A model generated the notes under the pieces. It made no database searches. It was not told the origin of the DNA and saw only the letters and a program-made list of their open reading frames with translations. From Acinetobacter colistiniresistens (GTDB taxonomy: Bacteria; Pseudomonadota; Gammaproteobacteria; Pseudomonadales; Moraxellaceae): DNA of 64,000 nucleotides. Below, in pieces: positions 15,275 through 25,400 of this stretch. The stretch covers positions 186,001 to 250,000 of the forward strand of contig NZ_KE340383.1 in NCBI RefSeq assembly GCF_000413935.1. The letters run 5' to 3'. Position 1 is the stretch's first letter. Every line of letters begins with the position of its first letter. The position numbers were made by a program, and so were the translations under genes.

Positions 15275-17194
15275 TTATTTCAATAACAAACTATTAATCC
15301 GTTTTACATAAGCTGCCGGATCTTCGGGTAATCCCCCTTCGGCAATCACCGCCTGATCAAAGATCACGTTAGCCAAATCATCAAATTGTGCTGAGTTTTC
15401 CAGTTTTTTCACCAATGGATGCTCAGGGTTAATTTCTAATGTTGGTTTAATTTCTGGAACTGCTTGGCCTGCCTGTTTGAGCATGCGAATCAGCTGTGGA
15501 GAAAGCTCGCCTTCACTAGTGACTAGACATGCTGGTGAATCGACCAGACGCGTAGTCACCCGCACTTCTTTGGTTTTGTCTTTTAATGAACTACTTAAAC
15601 GATCAACCACTGGTTTAAACTGTTCAGCCGCTTGTTCTAAAGCCTTTTTCTCTTCGGCATCTTGCAAATCACCCAGATCGACTGCACCTTTAGACACGTT
15701 CTGCAATGGCGTACCATCGAACTCAAATACAAAGTTCATGGCCCACTCATCCACACGGTCTGCCATGAGCAGGACTTCAATGCCTTTTTTCTTGAACACT
15801 TCAAGTTGTGGCGAGTTTTTCGCAGCGCTTAAACTATCTGCAGTCACATAATAGATGGCTTTCTGCCCTTCTTTCATACGTGCTTTATAGGCCGCAAAAG
15901 AAGTCGTAATCTCATCATTATTCGAAGTCGCATAACGTAATAATTTGAGGATACGTTCACGGTTGCCTGTGTCTTCACCCAGACCTTCTTTCAAGACTGA
16001 ACCAAATTCAGTATAGAAGGTTTTGAATTTTTCTTGGTCTTTCTCATCTTCCGATTTGGCCAAACCATCAATTAAAGTCAATACACGGCGTGCATTACCT
16101 TCACGAATGGTTTTTACATCACGGCTTTCCTGCAACAATTCACGGCTTACATTCAGCGGTAGATCAGCACTGTCCACAACGCCTTGAACAAAACGTAAAT
16201 AGTTTGGAATTAAGTTATCCGCTTCATCCAAAATAAATACACGTTTCACGTACAGCTTAATGCCGGCCTTCGCTTCACGGGTAAACAAATCCTGTTTGGC
16301 CTGACTTGGAATATACAATAATTGCGTATATTCGGTGCTGCCCTCAACACGGTTATGTGCCCACGCCAAAGGCTCTGCAAAATCATGGCTCAGATTTTTA
16401 TAGAACTCGATGTACTGTTCATCGGTGATTTCGCTCTTGTTACGTGTCCAAAGTGCGCTGGCAGAGTTAATGGCTTCCCATTCATCGGTCTTGACCATTT
16501 GACCGCCTTTAGGCTCTTCACCTTCAGCGACTTCTTCCTCCTGCCATACTTCTTTTTGCATTTCGATAGGCAAGCTGATGTGGTCTGAATACTTATTGAT
16601 GATTTGTTTAACTTTCCACGATTCTAAATAATCCAGTGCATCATCACGTAAATGCAGAATGATGTCCGTACCACGCGTGGCTTTATCAATTTGCTGAACT
16701 TCAAATTCGCCAGTACCACCACTAATCCAACGTACACCTTCAGCTGTATCCAGACCTGCACGGCGTGATTCCACCGTAATTTTATCGGCAACAATAAAAC
16801 CCGAATAGAAACCAACACCAAACTGACCGATTAACTGTGCATCTGATTTTTGGTCACCTGTCAGCTTAGACATAAAGTCTTTGGTTCCCGATTTTGCAAT
16901 GGTGCCCAAGTTATCAATTGCTTCTTGCTGGCTTAGACCAATCCCGTTATCAGAAATGGTTAAGGTTTTATGCTCTTTATCTAGAGTTACACGAACGCGT
17001 AAGTCAGGATCATTTTCATAATATTCAGGATGATTAATGCCTTCGAAACGTAACTTATCGCAGGCATCTGAAGCATTGGAAATCAATTCACGTAAGAAAA
17101 TTTCAGGGTTGGAATACAGTGAATGCGTCACTAAATGTAATAACTGAGCAACTTCAGCTTGGAAACTATAATTTTGGGTAACTTGTTCACTCAT
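15275..17194 (-). CDS. htpG: Chaperone protein HtpG (Hsp90)
   Basis: The 639-residue protein has the full bacterial Hsp90 length and domain order. The N-terminal GHKL ATPase domain shows ELISNASDACDKLR, DNGIGL and GQFGVGFYSGF. The middle domain contains LYVKRVFILDEADNLIPNYLRF and the RELLQESRDVKTIREG segment. The C-terminal dimerisation domain ends VKRINSLLLK. It is an ATP-dependent cytoplasmic chaperone for late folding of client proteins. GGAG lies about 6 bases before the ATG. A sigma32-like promoter precedes it, consistent with heat-shock control. Confidence 0.97.
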   Translation of the reverse strand: MSEQVTQNYSFQAEVAQLLHLVTHSLYSNPEIFLRELISNASDACDKLRFEGINHPEYYENDPDLRVRVTLDKEHKTLTISDNGIGLSQQEAIDNLGTIAKSGTKDFMSKLTGDQKSDAQLIGQFGVGFYSGFIVADKITVESRRAGLDTAEGVRWISGGTGEFEVQQIDKATRGTDIILHLRDDALDYLESWKVKQIINKYSDHISLPIEMQKEVWQEEEVAEGEEPKGGQMVKTDEWEAINSASALWTRNKSEITDEQYIEFYKNLSHDFAEPLAWAHNRVEGSTEYTQLLYIPSQAKQDLFTREAKAGIKLYVKRVFILDEADNLIPNYLRFVQGVVDSADLPLNVSRELLQESRDVKTIREGNARRVLTLIDGLAKSEDEKDQEKFKTFYTEFGSVLKEGLGEDTGNRERILKLLRYATSNNDEITTSFAAYKARMKEGQKAIYYVTADSLSAAKNSPQLEVFKKKGIEVLLMADRVDEWAMNFVFEFDGTPLQNVSKGAVDLGDLQDAEEKKALEQAAEQFKPVVDRLSSSLKDKTKEVRVTTRLVDSPACLVTSEGELSPQLIRMLKQAGQAVPEIKPTLEINPEHPLVKKLENSAQFDDLANVIFDQAVIAEGGLPEDPAAYVKRINSLLLK

Positions 17195-17237
17195 AAATCA
17201 CTCCTTATCTGTGCTTATATCTTTGGAATGATTTATG

Positions 17238-17264
17238 AATGGTGCATATCTTGGATTTTTCAAT
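17238..17264 (-). promoter_or_regulatory. Candidate sigma32 (heat-shock) promoter of htpG
   Basis: On the minus strand ATTGAA (17259-17264) is followed after 14 bases by CACCATT (17238-17244), close to the sigma32 consensus CTTGAA / CCCCATNT. It lies about 45 bases before the htpG start. Confidence 0.45.
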
Positions 17265-17308
17265 CCTTGATCCTTATTTTTCAGGTAAAAATCGCACAAA
17301 AAGCACAA

Positions 17309-17659
17309 TTAGAACGGTCCTTGGCTCAAGACCCGTGTTTGTAACAGCTGATCGAGCTGCTGTTGTCTCTGTGCATAAGCACGACGAAGGCACGGTGCAT
17401 TGGCGCCACAGGAGTTACGCTGTTTCAACCATTGGAACTGCTGGTCTTTTTCTGCATCACGGCCACCCATCGGGAGGGCACGCAAAATAATTTGATAGGT
17501 GGTTGCCAATTTAACATCAGCATCATTTAAACCACGATCATTACAGATCTGTTGTTCAGCCTTTAGTTTTGCTGCCTTGCAGGAATAACTCGCCGCCTGC
17601 GCGTGAGATACCAGTAGCAGTGGTAAGCACAACAATATCGGTGTTATTAATCTTTTCAT
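17309..17659 (-). CDS. LprI-like secreted Cys-rich protein
   Basis: The 116-residue product has a signal peptide, MKRLITPILLCLPLLLVSHA then QAASYSC. The mature domain has four Cys (SYSCKAAKL, EQQICND, RNSCGAN, APCLRR), likely two disulfides, in the pattern C..A...EQ.IC....L...D of the lysozyme-inhibitor LprI/DUF1311 family. Predicted to be periplasmic. Other members are annotated as putative lysozyme inhibitors or simply DUF1311. GTGAG lies about 9 bases before the ATG. It lies upstream of htpG in the same direction with a 114-base gap but probably has its own role. Confidence 0.75.
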   Translation of the reverse strand: MKRLITPILLCLPLLLVSHAQAASYSCKAAKLKAEQQICNDRGLNDADVKLATTYQIILRALPMGGRDAEKDQQFQWLKQRNSCGANAPCLRRAYAQRQQQLDQLLQTRVLSQGPF

Positions 17660-17753
17660 TATAAATGGCTCACTTTTATTTGTGATAATTTTTCAGCATA
17701 CAAAACTCTCTGTGTAGAGCCTGTATCTGTTTTATATTGGAATTGCAAAAATG

Positions 17754-17780
17754 AAAAAGCCTCACTGTGTGAGGCTTTTT
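17754..17780 (-). terminator. Terminator downstream of ompW
   Basis: AAAAAGCCTCAC pairs with GTGAGGCTTTTT around TG. It is symmetric and can act on both strands. Confidence 0.88.
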
Positions 17781-17795
17781 AAACGGTACTTTAGC

Positions 17796-18380
17796 TTAGA
17801 ATTTGTAGCTATAACCTAAGGTATACACAACCGGGTTAAGGTCTAAGTCAAATTTAGTCCCATCTACCAGCTTAACTTCTGGACTTAAATCTGCATAACG
17901 CACATCCACATACACGCCCCAGTTTTTCGCATCGGCTGGCTGGAAATTAAAACCAAGCTGACCTGCAAAACCGAATGCTTCTTTTACGTCTTTTGCTACA
18001 CCCTTTTCATTCCAAGGAATGAAGGCCGTACCACCAACACCGATATAAGGTGTGAAACGTGTTGAGTTTTTAAAATTATACTTGGCTGTAATGGTAGGTG
18101 GTAATTGGCGAACACTTGCAACTTTTTCACCATTTAATAGCACATCATGATGAATTGGAGTAGCTAATAATAATTCAGCAGAAAATGGTGTATCACCAAA
18201 GAAATATTCGACCGATGGTGTAAATGCAAACTCATGATCGCCTTTTACCGTTGCGCCAGGTGCAATTGTTGTATCCCCTGTTGGATCAATTAAACTTGCA
18301 CCCACTTTAACTTGAAAGCCCCCTGCAAATGCAGTTGAAGATAACCCCAATAATGCAACAACCAATGCTTTCTTTAACAT
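17796..18380 (-). CDS. ompW: OmpW family outer membrane protein
   Basis: The 194-residue product starts MLKKALVVALLGLSSTAFAG, a signal peptide cleaved after AFA. The mature part has OmpW-type beta-strands, including GFQVKVGASLIDPTGDTT at the first strand, FTPSVEYFFGDTPFSAELLLATP, TRFTPYIGVGGTAFI and a C-terminal TLGYSYKF with terminal Phe. OmpW forms a small eight-stranded barrel with a hydrophobic channel, implicated in uptake or export of small or hydrophobic molecules. GAGG lies about 10 bases upstream of the ATG. The 400-base AT-rich upstream region suggests complex control. Confidence 0.9.
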   Translation of the reverse strand: MLKKALVVALLGLSSTAFAGGFQVKVGASLIDPTGDTTIAPGATVKGDHEFAFTPSVEYFFGDTPFSAELLLATPIHHDVLLNGEKVASVRQLPPTITAKYNFKNSTRFTPYIGVGGTAFIPWNEKGVAKDVKEAFGFAGQLGFNFQPADAKNWGVYVDVRYADLSPEVKLVDGTKFDLDLNPVVYTLGYSYKF

Positions 18381-18786
18381 TAAAACAACCTCTTTAACAA
18401 TTTATGTTCTTGTTCAACATAATAAACACGGGTTTTTACATTATGCAATAGTTATTAATTCCAACCTTTTAAATATATTTTGTAATATATTGAATCTTAA
18501 TAAAATATAATTGTTAAAATATGTAATATTTATTAATTCCGACCATTTAAGTCCACTTAAATCACTATAAAACCTAGTATTTTAATCAAGTTTAAATAGT
18601 ATATCAGCATAATTAAAAAATAAATTTAGTAAGATTTAAAAATATATTCATATAAAACTTAATATTAAAACCATATTATAAAAACAGAATAAAGAAGAGA
18701 CAAAAAATGTCATTTAATGATCTTTTTTAGATTTTTAAATTCAGAAAATATCAGCAAAAAAAATGGCTCTTAATGAGCCATTTTTA
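18381..18786. other. AT-rich intergenic region upstream of ompW
   Basis: These 406 bases contain long runs of A and T and no ORF. They must hold the ompW promoter and also the antiporter terminator at 18755-18785. The composition is typical of an H-NS-bound regulatory region, which is inference only. Confidence 0.5.
18755..18785 (-). terminator. Terminator of the NhaC-type antiporter gene
   Basis: On the minus strand, AATGGCTC pairs with GAGCCATT around TTAA and is followed by T8. Confidence 0.85.
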
Positions 18787-20208
18787 TTATAAAACCATCG
18801 CAGCAATCCAGCCAAAAATAAGCAATGGGATATTAAAGTGTATAAAAGTCGGCACAACAGTATCCCAAATGTGATCATGTTGGCCATCTACACCTAAACC
18901 AGCCGTTGGCCCCAAAGTCGAATCTGATGCAGGTGAGCCTGCATCACCGAGAGCCGCAGCCGTTCCAATTAAAGCAATGGTCGCCAACGGTGAGAAACCA
19001 AACTGTACGCACAGCGGCACGTAAATCACCGCCAGTACAGGTACACTTGAGAACGATGAACCAATACCGATGGTGACAAATAAGCCAATAAACAGCATAA
19101 GGAATGCCGCTAAAGCATGATTGTCGCCAATGATATGCACCACCCCATTGACCAGATGGGTAATATCGCCTGTATGCGTCATCACTGAAGCAAAACCTGC
19201 GGCAGAGATCATGATGAAACCGACCAGAGCCATCATGCGCATCCCTTGTACAAACACATCATCCGCATCTTGCCATTTAAAAATACCAGATGCTGACAAC
19301 ACCGCAAAACCGACTAGGCCACCCAAAATCATTGAACCTGAGTACAACTGTGCAACCAAGGTTAAACCAATAGCAAGCACGGCCATAAACATGGTTTTCT
19401 TGGAAATATACGGCACATTCTCGGCTTCTTGCTTAAGCTCTTCTGCATCCGCTTTGAGGTCATAATCTTCTTGTGCCGTTACTCTAAGTGGTTTGTCCAG
19501 ATCAATGGTTTTGACTGTGTTAATGGTACGATCTACATAGATACGAGGTTTACGATAACTAATAAACACGGCAACCAGCGTCCCAAGCACCATACCTAAA
19601 ACAGGAATTGCCATCCCGACTGGCATCATGCCTCGCTCAACATGCAGACCATAGGCTGCCCCAATTTTATTGATATTGCCCATCAGGATCTGTTCAAGGA
19701 AAATTGCACCAAAACCCACAGGCAGGAAAATATAAGTTCCGACTAAACCAAGGGTCATGACACAGGCTGCTGCACGTCGATCCAGCTTTAAATGGTTCAT
19801 CACTTTCAGCAAAGGAGGAACCAGGACTGGAATAAAGGCAATATGTACAGGAATCAAGTTCTGAGAGAAAATCGCAGCGATCAGCAAAATCGTTAATAAT
19901 AGATATTTCACCTTTCTTTGCTGATTTTTACCTGCTTCCATCCCCAATAAACCAATGAGTTTATGCGCCAGTAAATCAGGTAAACCAGACTTGGAAAGTG
20001 CCAAGGCAAATGCGCCTAACACGGCATAAGCCAAGGCAACTTCAGCGCCATCACCTAAGCCAGCATTAAATGCTTCTACGGTTTGGGAAAGACTTAGACC
20101 TGCGACCAAGCCGCCAATAATGGCTGAAATCACTAATGTGAGAACAACAGAAACGCGTGCCAGTGACAAAATAAACATCACGGCAATCGCAATTACGACA
20201 GCATTCAT
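18787..20208 (-). CDS. Na+/H+ antiporter family protein (NhaC-like)
   Basis: The start is placed at ATG 20208 (473 residues); a TTG at 20226 is also in frame and neither has an obvious Shine-Dalgarno site. The protein is an integral membrane transporter with about 11-13 hydrophobic segments. Family-like signatures include IFSQNLIPVHIAFIPVLVPPLL, GIGSSFSSVPVLAVIYVPL and the conserved GDAGSPASDSTLGPTAGLG near the C-terminus, characteristic of the Na_H_antiporter (NhaC/YuiF-type) group of the ion transporter superfamily. Substrate is not certain; related proteins also carry amino acids or dicarboxylates. A charged cytoplasmic loop lies near residues 225-265. Confidence 0.85.
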   Translation of the reverse strand: MNAVVIAIAVMFILSLARVSVVLTLVISAIIGGLVAGLSLSQTVEAFNAGLGDGAEVALAYAVLGAFALALSKSGLPDLLAHKLIGLLGMEAGKNQQRKVKYLLLTILLIAAIFSQNLIPVHIAFIPVLVPPLLKVMNHLKLDRRAAACVMTLGLVGTYIFLPVGFGAIFLEQILMGNINKIGAAYGLHVERGMMPVGMAIPVLGMVLGTLVAVFISYRKPRIYVDRTINTVKTIDLDKPLRVTAQEDYDLKADAEELKQEAENVPYISKKTMFMAVLAIGLTLVAQLYSGSMILGGLVGFAVLSASGIFKWQDADDVFVQGMRMMALVGFIMISAAGFASVMTHTGDITHLVNGVVHIIGDNHALAAFLMLFIGLFVTIGIGSSFSSVPVLAVIYVPLCVQFGFSPLATIALIGTAAALGDAGSPASDSTLGPTAGLGVDGQHDHIWDTVVPTFIHFNIPLLIFGWIAAMVL

Positions 20209-20329
20209 GAACAATTTTAGGAGCAAAGAAAAGGCGACATTCTAGCAGATTCATAATCATGAAGCTGAAAATATCGCCGTATTGTAGCGCATCTCAAGTG
20301 ATTTTTAGCTTAATTATTCTACGAAAGCC

Positions 20330-21205
20330 TTAAGCTGCTTGGCGTTGTACGAATTGACGGATCAGTTCAGCAATTTTTTCTGGTTGGCTCAGTACGGCCC
20401 AGTGATTGGCATCAAGTTCAACATATTCAAATTGCTCCACCCATTTTGGCATCGATTCGGTAATGTACTCTGGGCTGACAAAGGCATCACGCTGTAACAC
20501 AATCGCTTGTACAGGGCATTGTGCATAACGTTGACGAGGCTGAGTTAGAGAAGGGATAAAATTGGCACGATACAGATTAATGCCATATTTTCCATCTGCA
20601 ACAATATTGGCATTCAATGGCAAATCTTTCTTCTTTTCCAATCCGCTTAAAATCTTGCCCCATTTCTCTGGACTAAAGAAGGTCCATACTGTTGGTGCAA
20701 CCAAAGGCAGGTGAAAAGCCCCGATATACCAAGATTTAGTCAGCATTTTCAATACATTGCTCGGCGCTGATTTAAATTTTTCACGTAGATATAAAGACGC
20801 ATGATCCAAACAAGGGCCTGAAATTGTCGTATAAGACAACAAACGGCCTTTTAATTTTGGCTCAGTTGCCGATTCCCACGACTGTAAAGAGCCCCAGTCA
20901 TGTGCAGCCATATGGAAATTACGGTTGGGCAGGACTTGATCCACCACTTCTTGTAAATCCAAAGACAGACGTGGCAAGCGATAATCCTTAATCCGTTTCG
21001 GAATTGAGGAAAGCCCCGCCCCACGGACATCGTAGGTCACCACATAATAATCATCGACCAATTTCTCAATAATGGGTTCCCAAACTTCCTGATTGTCTGG
21101 ATAGCCATGAACTAAAACCAAAGCTGTTTTTTTCTCATCACCCCATGTTTTCACACAAAGCGTTTGCTGATCCGAAGTCGTAACTGTTTTTACTTGTGCT
21201 TGCAT
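20330..21205 (-). CDS. Alpha/beta hydrolase (epoxide hydrolase / haloalkane dehalogenase-like)
   Basis: The 291-residue protein has the alpha/beta-hydrolase fold: oxyanion segment LVLVHGYPDN (His33-Gly34), nucleophile elbow AAHDWGS with Asp103 rather than Ser, and a catalytic His in LDANHWAVL near the C-terminus. An Asp nucleophile followed by Trp is typical of epoxide hydrolases and haloalkane dehalogenases, not esterases. The N-terminal strand VTYDVRGAGLSS is also typical. No signal peptide; likely cytoplasmic. It is divergent from the neighbouring DUF4442 gene. Substrate unknown. Confidence 0.82.
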   Translation of the reverse strand: MQAQVKTVTTSDQQTLCVKTWGDEKKTALVLVHGYPDNQEVWEPIIEKLVDDYYVVTYDVRGAGLSSIPKRIKDYRLPRLSLDLQEVVDQVLPNRNFHMAAHDWGSLQSWESATEPKLKGRLLSYTTISGPCLDHASLYLREKFKSAPSNVLKMLTKSWYIGAFHLPLVAPTVWTFFSPEKWGKILSGLEKKKDLPLNANIVADGKYGINLYRANFIPSLTQPRQRYAQCPVQAIVLQRDAFVSPEYITESMPKWVEQFEYVELDANHWAVLSQPEKIAELIRQFVQRQAA

Positions 21206-21318
21206 AATTGTTTCCCATTTTGTTTTCTATCGGCTTGCTCATCAACAGCCATTGCCAGCGATGCAATAAAAATGATACTTATGAAGTATGAATAGAGTTG
21301 CAAGAAAAAAAATTGACC

Positions 21319-21804
21319 ATGAAAGACTTTTTCAAAAAAATTCGAACCATTCCTGCGATTTCCAGATTTCTACTCAATCACTACTCCCCTTATCGTGGAG
21401 CAGGAATTAACATTGAAAACATTGATCTCGATGATTATCACATTCGCGTTAAGATGCCGCTTACAAGACGCAATCGCAATCTTGTCGGAACGCATTTTGG
21501 CGGTAGTTTATATTCGATGGTCGATCCTTTTTATATGTTGATTCTGATTCACCATCTGGGAAATAAATATATTGTCTGGGATAAAAGTGCCACGATTAAT
21601 TTTATTGCTCCAGGCCGCAATACGGTTTATGCGGATATCCAACTCAATGCTCAGGAAATTACCGAAATTAAGCAACTGGCAGAAAATTATGAACCCGTTC
21701 TGCGTCATTATACGCTGAATATTGTAGATGAGGCAGGCACCCGAATCGCGGAAGTCGAAAAAGTACTGTATATCCGCCGAAAAAAACCGAAAGCCAGCTC
21801 CTAA
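21319..21804 (+). CDS. DUF4442 (hotdog-fold thioesterase-like) protein
   Basis: ATG 21319 (161 residues) is preferred over the in-frame TTG 21298, although neither has a strong ribosome site. The central segment LVGTHFGGSLYSMVDPFYMLILIHHLG is characteristic of DUF4442/YiiD-like hotdog proteins, where the Asn/His...GG and Asp residues line the acyl-CoA site. VWDKSATINFIAPG forms the next strand. Predicted to be a cytoplasmic acyl-CoA thioesterase-like protein; substrate unknown. It is divergently transcribed from the hydrolase and shares a bidirectional terminator with the gene ending at 21870. Confidence 0.8.
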   Translation: MKDFFKKIRTIPAISRFLLNHYSPYRGAGINIENIDLDDYHIRVKMPLTRRNRNLVGTHFGGSLYSMVDPFYMLILIHHLGNKYIVWDKSATINFIAPGRNTVYADIQLNAQEITEIKQLAENYEPVLRHYTLNIVDEAGTRIAEVEKVLYIRRKKPKASS

Positions 21805-21816
21805 TGCGACTCAAAT

Positions 21817-21848
21817 AAAAATGCCTGCAATCGATTGCAGGCATTTTT
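21817..21848. terminator. Bidirectional terminator between convergent genes
   Basis: ATGCCTGCAATCGATTGCAGGCAT is a near-complete palindrome flanked by A and T runs on either side, serving both the DUF4442 gene and the glycine-zipper gene. Confidence 0.88.
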
Positions 21849-21869
21849 GAATTCGATATGAAGAGAGGA

Positions 21870-22232
21870 TTATTTCTTCTCTTGAATTGCAGCACCAGCT
21901 CCGCCGCCAATGGCACCACCAATCGCAGCGCCAGAATCGCCACCAAAAATTGCTTTACCAACGACTGAACCAATACCAGCACCAATCGCACTACTGGTTG
22001 TAGAGCTGCTATTCGCACCCTTCGCATTGGCACCTACACCTGCACCCGCAGCTGCACCAACGCCAGCACCAAGGCCACCGCCAACATGGTTACCTAAACC
22101 ACCACCGACAGCACCGCCAAGCGCTGCTGTACCAATACGCTGATCAGAGGCACTCATATTTTGACAGCCTGTAAACATCACCGCCGATAATGCCAAAGTA
22201 GAAACTAAAGCTATTGTTTTTTTCATGACCAT
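21870..22232 (-). CDS. Glycine-zipper lipoprotein
   Basis: The start is placed at ATG 22232, with GTGAG just upstream; ATG 22226 is possible and the in-frame codons before it are unlikely. The 120-residue product has a lipoprotein signal ending VMFTGC and then glycine-zipper repeats (ALGGAVGGGLGNHVGGGLGAG, GAGIGSVVGKAIFG, GAAIGGAIGGGAGAAIQ). Such zippers insert as helix pairs in membranes, as in SlyB/Pcp-like outer-membrane lipoproteins. It may contribute to envelope integrity or assembly; this is family-level inference. It stands alone, upstream of nothing co-directional. Confidence 0.78.
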   Translation of the reverse strand: MVMKKTIALVSTLALSAVMFTGCQNMSASDQRIGTAALGGAVGGGLGNHVGGGLGAGVGAAAGAGVGANAKGANSSSTTSSAIGAGIGSVVGKAIFGGDSGAAIGGAIGGGAGAAIQEKK

Positions 22233-22392
22233 ACTCACTTCTATACGTTCTACACAAAAGCATAATCCTCTTTTATGGGGAATTTGATCACATTGTGTTA
22301 TCACAATGTCCCAATCGATTGATATTTTGTAAAGAAGTCCCTTTTTAAAAGCAACCAACGCAATCTTATGAAGGTTCTATCGTCATGCCCAT

Positions 22393-22421
22393 AAAAAAAG
22401 GCACCCGAAGGTGCCTTTTTT
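22393..22421 (-). terminator. Terminator of the rpoBC operon
   Basis: On the minus strand AAGGCACC and GGTGCCTT pair around TTCG, followed by T7. Confidence 0.92.
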
Positions 22422-22434
22422 GAGCAATTTGAAC

Positions 22435-25400
22435 TTAGAACTGGTCTGAGTTCAATGCTTGACTAAATGCTTGGTCAACTTCACTAAAGTCATTGTGAAG
22501 TTCAAATTCAGCAGCTTCTGCTTCTTGACGACGACGCTCTAAATGATACGCAAGACCTGTACCTGCCGGGATCAAACGACCCACAACAACGTTTTCTTTC
22601 AAGCCACGCAAGTCATCTTCTTTACCTGTTACAGCCGCTTCAGTTAACACACGTGTGGTTTCCTGGAACGATGCAGCAGAGATGAACGAGTCAGTAGAAA
22701 GCGACGCTTTGGTAATACCCATCAATTGACGTTCAAACTTCGCAGGGAACTTGTTCTGAGCCAAGACTGCTTGGTTCTCTTGAACAACGCGGATGTAATC
22801 CACTTGCTCGCCTTTGATGAAGCTTGTATCACCGCCATCAGTGATATCAACTTTACGCAACATTTGACGTACAACAACTTCAATGTGCTTATCGTTGATT
22901 TTTACACCTTGGAGACGGTAAACGTCTTGAACTTCGTTCACGATGTAGTTGGTAAGTGCCACTTCGCCTTTCAAACGTAAGATGTCATGTGGGTTTTGTG
23001 GACCATCAGAAATGGTTTCACCACGGTTCACATGCTCACCTTCGAACACGTTGATTTGACGCCATTTTGGAATCAATTCTTCGTAGATTTCTGAACCGTC
23101 ATCTGGCGTGATGACTAAACGGTTCTTACCTTTGGTCTCTTTACCGAAACTTACAACACCTGATACTTCTGCAAGGATCGCATGTTCTTTCGGCTTACGT
23201 GCTTCGAACAAGTCAGCTACACGCGGAAGACCACCGGTAATATCACGAGTACGTGAAGTTTCTTGTGGTACACGACCAATGACGTCACCCACACCAATCG
23301 TTTCGCCATCACGGACAGTCACAATTGTGTTTTGTGGCAAGAAGTAGAACTGTTCGCCGCCATCGGTTGTATCCAACACGATTGCAGGACGTAAATCTTT
23401 ACCAGAAGCAGGACGTGCTGTTACAGGCAAGATTTCAACAGTAGTCATACCTGTTGCATCATCAGTTTTCGATGTTGCAGTTACGCCATCAGCGATCTGG
23501 CTGAAACGCGCTTTACCAGCAACTTCTGTTACCAATGGATGTGTATGCGGATCCCAAGTCGCTACGATACCGCCAGCTTCTACAGCTTCACCATCTTTCA
23601 ACAAGATGCTTGCACCGTAAGGAAGTTTATAACGCTCACGCTCACGACCTAAGTCATCTGCAATACCGATTTCACCTGAACGTGAAACAGAAACCAAGTG
23701 ACCTTTGGCATGTTGTACAGTTTTCACGTTGTGGAAACGTACAGTACCTTTGTTACGGACTTGAACACTGTTTGCAGCAGACGTTCGGCTCGCAGCACCA
23801 CCGACGTGGAAGGTACGCATCGTTAACTGTGTACCTGGTTCACCAATTGATTGTGCAGCCATTACACCGACAGATTCACCTGGGTTCACCAAGTGACCGC
23901 GTGCAAGGTCACGACCGTAACAACGCGCACACACACCGAATGTAGATTCACATGCAATCACTGAACGTACTTTAACTTCATCGACACCCGCTTCTTCAAG
24001 CTGAGCAGCGATTTTCTCGTCAATTAAGGTACCACGTGGAAGAACCACTTCATCATCAGATGCACGACGTACATCTTCAGCAGTTACACGACCCAATACG
24101 CGATCGCGTAATGGTTCGATTACGTCACCACCTTGAATGAATGGAGTCATGACCAAGCCGCCAGCTGTACCACAGTCAGATTCAGTAATAACTAAATCTT
24201 GTGCTACGTCTACAAGACGACGTGTCAAGTAACCCGAGTTCGCAGTTTTCAATGCGGTATCGGCCAAACCTTTACGCGCGCCATGTGTCGAGATGAAGTA
24301 CTGAAGTACCGTCAAACCTTCACGGAAGTTCGCTTTAATTGGGGTCTCAATGATCGAGCCATCCGGCTTCGCCATCAAACCACGCATACCAGCAAGCTGA
24401 CGGATCTGCGCCGCACTACCACGGGCACCCGAGTCAGACATCATGTAAATCGAGTTGAATGATTTCTGCTTCTCGTCTTCACCTTGTTTGTTTTTCACAA
24501 GGGTATAAGACAAGTTATCCATCATCGCTTTCGCAACTTGGTCGTTGGTACGCGCCCAAATATCGACAACTTTGTTATAACGCTCACCCGCAGTTACGAA
24601 ACCTTGCTCAAACTGTTGTTCGATTTCACGAACTTCTGTTTCAGCTTTATCGATAATCGTATGCTTGGTTGGTGGAATCAACATGTCTTCCATACCAACA
24701 GATACACCTGAACGCGTCGCTTGACGGAAGCCCAAATACATCAATTGGTCAGCGAAGATAACGGTATCTTTCAAACCAAGTTTACGGTAGCAAGAGTTGA
24801 TTAACTTCGAGATGTTTTTCTTGGTCATCTCAAGGTTGATCGATTCGAAGCTTAAACCTTGTGGAACAACTTCCCATAACAAGCAACGACCAGGTGTTGT
24901 ATCAACAATGATGGTTTGCTTTTCACGGTTACCGTTTTCATCAATAACAGTCTGGTGTACACGTACTTTTACACGTGCATGGATTGCAACTTTACCCGTC
25001 GCTAACGCACGGTTAACTTCGTGAGTGTCCGCAAACACCATGCCTTCACCTTTGGCATTTACCGCATCACGTGTGATGTAGTAAAGACCCAAGACCACGT
25101 CCTGAGAAGGAACGATGATCGGCTCACCGTTTGCAGGTGACAAGATGTTGTTGGTCGACATCATCAACGCACGTGCTTCAAGCTGTGCTTCCAATGTCAA
25201 TGGAACGTGTACCGCCATTTGGTCACCATCGAAGTCGGCGTTAAACGCAGCACAGACGAGTGGGTGAAGACGGATTGCCTTACCTTCGATCAGAATAGGT
25301 TCAAATGCTTGAAGACCTAAACGGTGAAGTGTTGGCGCACGGTTCAACATAACTGGATGTTGACGAATCACAGAAGCAAGAACGTCCCAAACTTCCGGTG

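Noticed and set aside
21910..22143. Pro/Ala-rich open frame antisense to the glycine-zipper gene
   Set aside because: It is the complement of Gly/Ala codons and has no independent support.
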